64,000 bases of DNA from the NCBI RefSeq assembly GCF_030272615.1, contig NC_081415.1:263982925-264046924 (forward strand). The letters run 5' to 3'. A program made the position numbers and the translations under genes. Below the pieces are notes generated by a model. The model had not been told where the DNA came from and did no database searches. It worked only from the letters and a program-made list of their open reading frames with translations. The stretch's first letter is position 1. Every line of letters begins with the position of its first letter. The DNA comes from Cryptomeria japonica. Taxonomy: Eukaryota; Streptophyta; Pinopsida; Cupressales; Cupressaceae. Of this stretch, positions 60,146 to 64,000 are shown one piece after another.

Positions 60146-62279
60146 TTAACTTCCTAGTACACGACATGACCCCTTAAGACAACATATGACCCCTTTGGAA
60201 AATATTATGTCCTAATGGGTCATATGGTGTCCTAAGGGGTCATATGGTGTTCTAACACATGTGTCACACCTTAGGACATATGAACCCTAACGACACCATA
60301 TAACCCCTTAGGAAACCATATGACCCCTCAGGATACCATATAACCCCTTTTAACATTCTAGTACAAACATGATCCCTTAGGACATTGTATGAGCCCTTAA
60401 TACAATATGATGGATCCGAATGGGTCATATGGTGTCCTAAGGGGTCACATGGTGTTCTAGCACATGTGTAGCCCCTTAGGAGCCCATATGACCCCTAACA
60501 ACACCATATTACCCCTTAGAACACCATATGACCCCTTTTGACATCCTAGTACACGACATGACCCCTTAGGACACCATATGATCCCTTTTAACATCCTAGT
60601 CCATGACATGATCCCTTAGGACACCATATGACCCTTTAGGATACCATATGAACTCTTAGGATAATATGATCTCCTAAGGGGTCATATGGTGTCCAAAGGG
60701 GTCATATGGTGTTCTGACACATGTGTCACCCCTTAGGACCCCATATGACCCCTAACAATACCATATAACCCCTTAGGACACCATATGACCCCTCAAGATA
60801 CCATATGAACCCTTTTAACATCTTAGTACATGAAATGACCCCTTAGGACACCATATGACCCCATACTCCTAAGGGATCATATGTTGTTCTAGCACATGTG
60901 TGGCCCCTTAGGAGCCCATATGACCCATAACAACACCATATGATCCCTTAGGACACCATATGACCCCTTAGAACACCATATGAACCCTTCTAACATCCTA
61001 GTACACAACATGACCCCTTAGGACAATATGATGTCCTAATGGGTCATATGGTGTTCTAACACGTGTGACCCCTTAGGACTCCATATGACCCCTAATGACA
61101 CTATATGACCACTTAGGACATTATATGACCCCTTAGAACACCATATGACCCCTTAGGACACTATATGACCCTTCAGGACACCATATGACCCCTTAGGACA
61201 CCATATGACCCCTTAGGACAATATGATGTCCTAATGGGTCATATGGTTTTTTAACACATGTGTGACCCATTAGACCCCTAACGACACTATATGACTACTT
61301 AGGACACTATATGACCCACTATATGACCCTTCTGGACACCATATGACCCCTTAGAACACTATATGACCCATTAGGATACCATATGAAGGATACCATATGA
61401 CCCCTTTTAATATCTTGGTACACCATATGACCCCTTTGGACACCATATGACCTCTCAAGACACCATATGACCCCTTTTAACATCCTAGTACATGACATGA
61501 CCTCTTAGGACACTTGATCCTTTAAGACATTCATATGGTGTTTAGAGCCCTCATATGGTGTCCTTAGGAGTCATATGGTTTCGTTAGGGGTCAGACGGGT
61601 AACAAAGGGGCCACACGTGTTAGCACACCATATGACCCCTTAGTACAATATGATGTCCTAATGGGTCATATGGTGTTTTGAGGGGTCATATGGTGTTCTA
61701 ACACATGTGTGGCCCCTTAGGACCCCATATGACCCCTAACGACACCATATGACCCCTTAGGACACCATATGATATCTTAATGGGTCATATGGTGTCCTAA
61801 GGGGTCATATGGTGTTCTAACACATGTATGGCCCCTTATGACCTATATGACCCCTAAAGACACCATATGACCCCTTATGTTACCATATTACCCCTTAGGA
61901 CACCATATGACCCCTTATGACAATATGATGTCCTAATAGGATATATGGTGTCCTAGCATGTCATATGGTGTTCTAGCACATCCCTTAGGACCCCATATGA
62001 CCCCTAATGACACGATATGACCCCTTAGGACATGGTATGACCCCTTAGGATACCACATGACCCTTTAGGACACCATATGACCCCTTAGGACAATATGATA
62101 TCGTAAGGGGTCATATGGTGCCTAAAGGGGTCATATGGTGTTCTAACACATGTGTGGCCCCTTAGGACCACATATGACCCCTAACAACACCATATGACCC
62201 CTCAAGACACCATATGACCTGTAACGATACCATATTACCCCTTTGGACACTATATGACCCCTTAGGACACCATATCACC

Positions 62280-63870
62280 TATTAGGACATCATATGGTGT
62301 CCTAAGGGGTCATACGGTGTCCTAAGGGGTCATATGGGGTCCTAAGGGGCCACACATGTGTTAGAACACCAAATACCCCTTAGGACACCATATGACCCCG
62401 TAGGACGTCATATGGTGTCCTAAGGGGTCATGTCATGTACTAGGATGTTAAAAGGGGCCATATGATGTCCTAAGGGGTCATATGGTGTCGTTAGGTGTCA
62501 TATGGTATCCTAAGGGGTCATATGGTGTCGTTAGGTGTCATATGGGGTCTTAAGGGGTCATATGGTGTCATTAGGGATCATATGGGGTCCTAAGGGGCCA
62601 CACATGTGTCAGAAAACCATATGACCCCTTAGTACATCATATTGTTATAAGGGGTCATATGGTGTCCTGAGGGGACATGTCATGTACTCAATTGTTAAAA
62701 AGGGTCATATGGTATCCTAAGGGGTCGTATAGTGTTCTAAAGGGTCATATGGTGTCCTGAGGGGTCATATAGTGTCCTAAGGTATCATTTGGTGTCTTAA
62801 GGGGCCACACGTGTTAGAACACTATATGACTCCTTAGGACATCACTTTGTCCTAAGGGTTGATATGGTGTTTTAAGGGGTCATATGGTGTTTTAAGGGGT
62901 CATATGGTGTCCTAAGGCATCATGTCGTGCACTAGGATGTTAAAAGGGGTCATATGGTGCCTTGAGGAGTCATATAGTGTCTTAAGGGCTCATACAATGT
63001 CGTTAGGGGTCATATTGGGTCTTAAGGGATCATATGGTGTCATTAGGTGTCATATAGGGTCTAAGGGGCCACACATGTGTTAGAACACCATATGACCCCT
63101 TTAGACACCATATGCCCACTTAGGACATCATATTGTCCTAAAGGTTCATATGGTGTCGTAATGGTTCATATGGTGTTTTACGGAGTCATGTTGTGTACTG
63201 GGATGTTCAAATGGGTCATATGGTGTCCTAAGAGGTCATATGGTGTATTGAGGGGTCATATGGTGTACCAAGCGGTCATATAGTGTCCTAAGGGGTCATA
63301 GAGTGTCCTAAGCGGTCATATGGTGTTGTTAGAGGTCATATGGGGTCGTCGGAGGTCATATGGTGGTGTTAGGGATCATATGGTGTAAGGGGTCATATAG
63401 GATCCTAAGGGGCCACACATGTGTTAGAACACCATATGACCCCTTAGGGTGTCATATGGTGTCCTTAGGGATCATATGGTGTCCTAAGGGGTCATTTTGT
63501 ACATACCAGGATGCTAAAAAGGGTCATATGGTGTCCTGGCGTCATATGGGGTCCTAAGGGGCCACACATGTGTTAGAAAACCATATGACCCCTTAGGACA
63601 TCATATTTTCCAAGGAATCATATGGTGTCCCAAGGGATCATGTCATACATACCAGGATGTTAAAAAGGGTCATATGGTGTCATGAGGGGTCATATGAGGT
63701 CCAAAGAGGCCACACATGTGTTAGAACACCATATGAACCCTTAGGACACCATATGACCCTTTATGAGATCATATTATCCTAAGGGGTCATATGGTGTCCT
63801 AAAGGGTCACATGGTGTCCTAAGGGCTCATGTCATGTACTAGGATGTTAAAAGGGGTCATAAGATCTCCT
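62280..63870 (-). repeat. 20-bp satellite array, mainly reverse units
   Basis: The same unit as before but in reverse complement (TCCTAAGGGGTCATATGGTG), with the palindrome now in the form GGCCACACATGTGTTAGAAC at about 62347, 62588, 63067, 63408, 63560 and 63706. Confidence 0.9.
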
Positions 63871-64000
63871 GAGGGGCAAGTAGAGAGGTGGAGGGAAGGA
63901 GGGAGGGATGTATGAATACAGATAGAGGAAGAGAGAGAGGAAGAGGGAAGATAGTGATAAGTTTAGAGGGGAGAAATAGATAAAGAGAGGTGGAGAGGGA
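63871..64000. repeat. GA-rich simple sequence at the window edge
   Basis: AGAGAGGTGGAGGG-type repeats, complementary in character to 58510-58775. Cut by the window end. Confidence 0.85.

Larger units (their letters stand above)
59650..62280 (+). repeat. 20-bp satellite array, mainly forward units
   Basis: The basic unit is CACCATATGACCCCTTAGGA, repeated with changes. Longer composite units also carry ATATGATGTCCTAATGGGTC (inverse phase) and the small palindrome ACACATGTGT, which returns every 120-250 bases. One inverted block lies at about 61520-61620. The TRIM at 59803-60145 interrupts it. Confidence 0.9.

Noticed and set aside
63077-63557. Short open frames reading HMTPL or SYGV repeats
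   Set aside because: They are translations of the satellite unit.
59798-63870. CRISPR-like regularly spaced 20-bp repeats
   Set aside because: Units are adjacent, without unique spacers, degenerate and in both orientations, in a plant chromosome. It is a satellite array.

Overview
This 64 kb window looks like chromosomal DNA from a large, repeat-rich plant genome. A gymnosperm is the best guess, because a single intron of 15.7 kb is filled with nested transposons and several unrelated LTR-retrotransposon families sit side by side. The species cannot be fixed from the sequence alone. No bacterial or organelle genes are seen.

Only one gene looks intact: a DJ-1/PfpI tandem-domain protein of the DJ1D type on the + strand. 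It has five exons (12492-12554, 12641-12757, 28428-28868, 29112-29474, 29589-29777) that join without a frame break into 390 codons. Intron 2 (12758-28427) carries a GC donor and holds a LINE fragment, a small copia-like element inserted in the LINE, a block of unknown decayed coding sequence, a second non-autonomous LTR element with another LTR nested inside its own LTR, and a dead hAT transposase.

Layout. 1-2082: 3' end of a dead Ty1/copia element. 3577-11409: full-length Ty3/gypsy chromovirus with 5-bp target duplication ATGAG, inserted next to an older gypsy RT relic (11415-11725). 12492-29777: the DJ1D gene. 30511-32620: two 0.7 kb inverted arms around a copia 3' end and LTR, with the matching copia pol on the other strand (32802-34040). 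34380-35740: LINE ORF1 relic. 37485-44387: a 6.9 kb LTR element on the - strand with four zinc knuckles and a long decayed ORF but no recognisable reverse transcriptase or integrase. 44388-46640: little recognisable. 46665-50165: a 3.5 kb CT/CA microsatellite domain. 51340-54190: decayed gene of a family I cannot name. 54434-55676: probable LTR. 58500-64000: 20-bp satellite-like array that switches strand near 62280, holding a complete 343-bp miniature LTR retrotransposon (59803-60145).

How the parts work together. The autonomous families (copia, chromovirus, LINE, hAT) are all broken by stops. Every LTR element with a readable primer-binding site uses the initiator-Met tRNA type, including the elements without pol, so the latter must have been mobilised in trans. 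The most notable items are the 343-bp TRIM, the 6.9 kb non-autonomous element, the transposon-filled DJ1D intron, and the inverted structure at 30.5-34 kb.
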